Below, piece after piece: positions 63,337-64,000 of a DNA stretch of 64,000 nucleotides (the first letter of the stretch is position 1; the number at the start of each line of letters is the position of its first letter). Source of the stretch: Terriglobia bacterium (lineage in GTDB: Bacteria > Acidobacteriota > Terriglobia > UBA7540); assembly GCA_035712365.1 (NCBI GenBank), contig DASTAW010000002.1, positions 16,156-80,155 of the forward strand, given 5' to 3'. The position numbers were made by a program, and so were the translations under genes. The notes under the pieces are model-generated. The model searched no databases. It was given only the letters and a program-made list of their open reading frames with translations, and was not told the DNA's origin.

Positions 63337-64000
63337 GCTTCCTCATATTCTGCCGGCAAACTTCAAACCAGCCCGCGCTATTCTGCTTCAATCTCATTGG
63401 AGCACGGCGCGGGGGCCAGCACAACCGGCTGAGGGCTGGTTGGCTGAGGTCCCTCAGGGCTTTACCTCGGAGGTCGGAGCTCCAGCTCCGATGTTCGCTG
63501 CACCTCCATCCAGCGGGCTTCAGCCGCTGAAGCAATCATCGGGAAATTCTGAAGCACGGACCCGCTGCTCCTGACTTCTGACTCCTGACTTCTGACTTCT
63601 GGCCCCTGACTCCTGCCTTCCAGCCTCTCCCGCCGATTTTGCTTGACTTAGTAGGCTAGCTATGGTAGCCTTAACAGAGTGGTTCCCGGTAAGGCGCGCG
63701 GCCGGGCGCAAGTCTTGCAGAGAGGCAGGCAAAACCTGCCAGGTTAAACATCGACATTGGCGGTGCAGGATCAGGGAATGAAGCGGGGTGTTTGTAGCGC
63801 GGCCCATGGTTGGCCCAGCGGTTTTCTCAGTGGCCGGTAGACGAATGCGTGCCGGCAAGGAGCGAATTTTTGCAGTCCCCAAAAAGGCACTTTTCGCGCT
63901 GGTTTTGAGGCAAATGGGACAAAAAAACACGTTTTTTGAAAAACGAACCGGAGAGGTTGTTGAAAACAAAGGAAAATTGCCAAAAAACGAACCGGAAACG
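63337..64000. other. Non-coding end of window with repeats
   Basis: No supported gene in 664 bases. It holds heptamer tandem repeats (63571-63619), a small inverted repeat AGGCTA..TAGCCT (63652-63670), and a 14-base direct repeat (63939-63952 and 63983-63996). Frames on the minus strand (for example 63520-63969) have no family match I recognise. Confidence 0.4.
63571..63619 (+). repeat. Heptamer tandem repeats
   Basis: Seven successive 7-base units based on CTGACTT/CTGACTC, with one diverged (CTGGCCC) and the last partial (CTGCCTT). A simple satellite with no coding role seen. Confidence 0.7.

Noticed and set aside
63652..63770. Possible tRNA near the small palindrome
   Set aside because: No cloverleaf with a proper T-arm or anticodon stem could be formed by eye.
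63520..63969. 149-residue open frame on the minus strand
   Set aside because: It runs through heptamer repeats and has no family resemblance; probably chance.

Overview
The window looks like a chromosomal segment of a soil-type Acidobacteriota. This is inferred from gene content only: a TonB-dependent receptor with an N-terminal carboxypeptidase-like domain, a VWFA-related secreted protein of the acidobacterial type, hopanoid-tailoring genes (HpnJ, HpnI), many secreted peptidases, and GC-rich coding sequence. No rRNA or tRNA gene is visible to confirm the placement. No CRISPR array, transposase, integrase or phage module was seen.

Layout. 1-1033: 3' part of ispH, running off the left edge. 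1231-10237: a TPR protein, then a hopanoid/glycolipid cluster: hpnJ, two coupled SMR-type half-transporters, hpnI, a second HpnI-like glycosyltransferase and a convergent ArnT-like glycosyltransferase. Between the two hpnI-like genes sits a compact, less GC-rich two-gene cassette: a membrane-anchored TIR-domain protein and a DUF3368-type PIN nuclease, overlapping by one base. 10343-17561: TonB-dependent receptor, secreted M1 peptidase, membrane proteins and a CPBP-like protein. 17607-29839: a long minus-strand run with AmrS, a GNAT enzyme, a CocE-type hydrolase, pdxT, proline dehydrogenase, OsmC, a DinB/YfiT protein, pdxS, an exported GH116 glycosidase and an MBL-fold hydrolase. 30049-30686: a frameshifted TlpA-type thioredoxin.

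31201-41436: M23 peptidase, VWA protein, pterin carbinolamine dehydratase, a zinc-type alcohol dehydrogenase flanked by 19-bp direct repeats, an XdhC-MocA pair, a sorbosone-dehydrogenase-like protein, a ZIP transporter coupled to a NifU-like scaffold that lacks one cluster cysteine, and a divergent YchF GTPase. 42445-48551: a minus-strand series of TonB, an outer-membrane barrel protein, and a tightly overlapped MFS transporter, radical SAM enzyme and altered metallophosphoesterase.

48890-63336: smpB, pepA, an EamA transporter, a Fic protein with an AbiEi-like N-terminus preceded by four 24-bp tandem repeats, trkA, argS, an HtrA protease with a coupled peptidoglycan-binding protein, a SYLF lipid-binding protein and an aldehyde dehydrogenase. 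The last ~660 bases are non-coding and repeat-bearing.

Best candidates for something undescribed are the TIR-PIN cassette (6073-7049), the AbiEi-Fic gene with its repeat array (52160-53838), and the MFS / radical SAM / phosphoesterase operon (42445-45541). A pair of 79-bp inverted-repeat elements in opposite orientation (49421-49499 and 54053-54131) points to a dispersed small repeat family.
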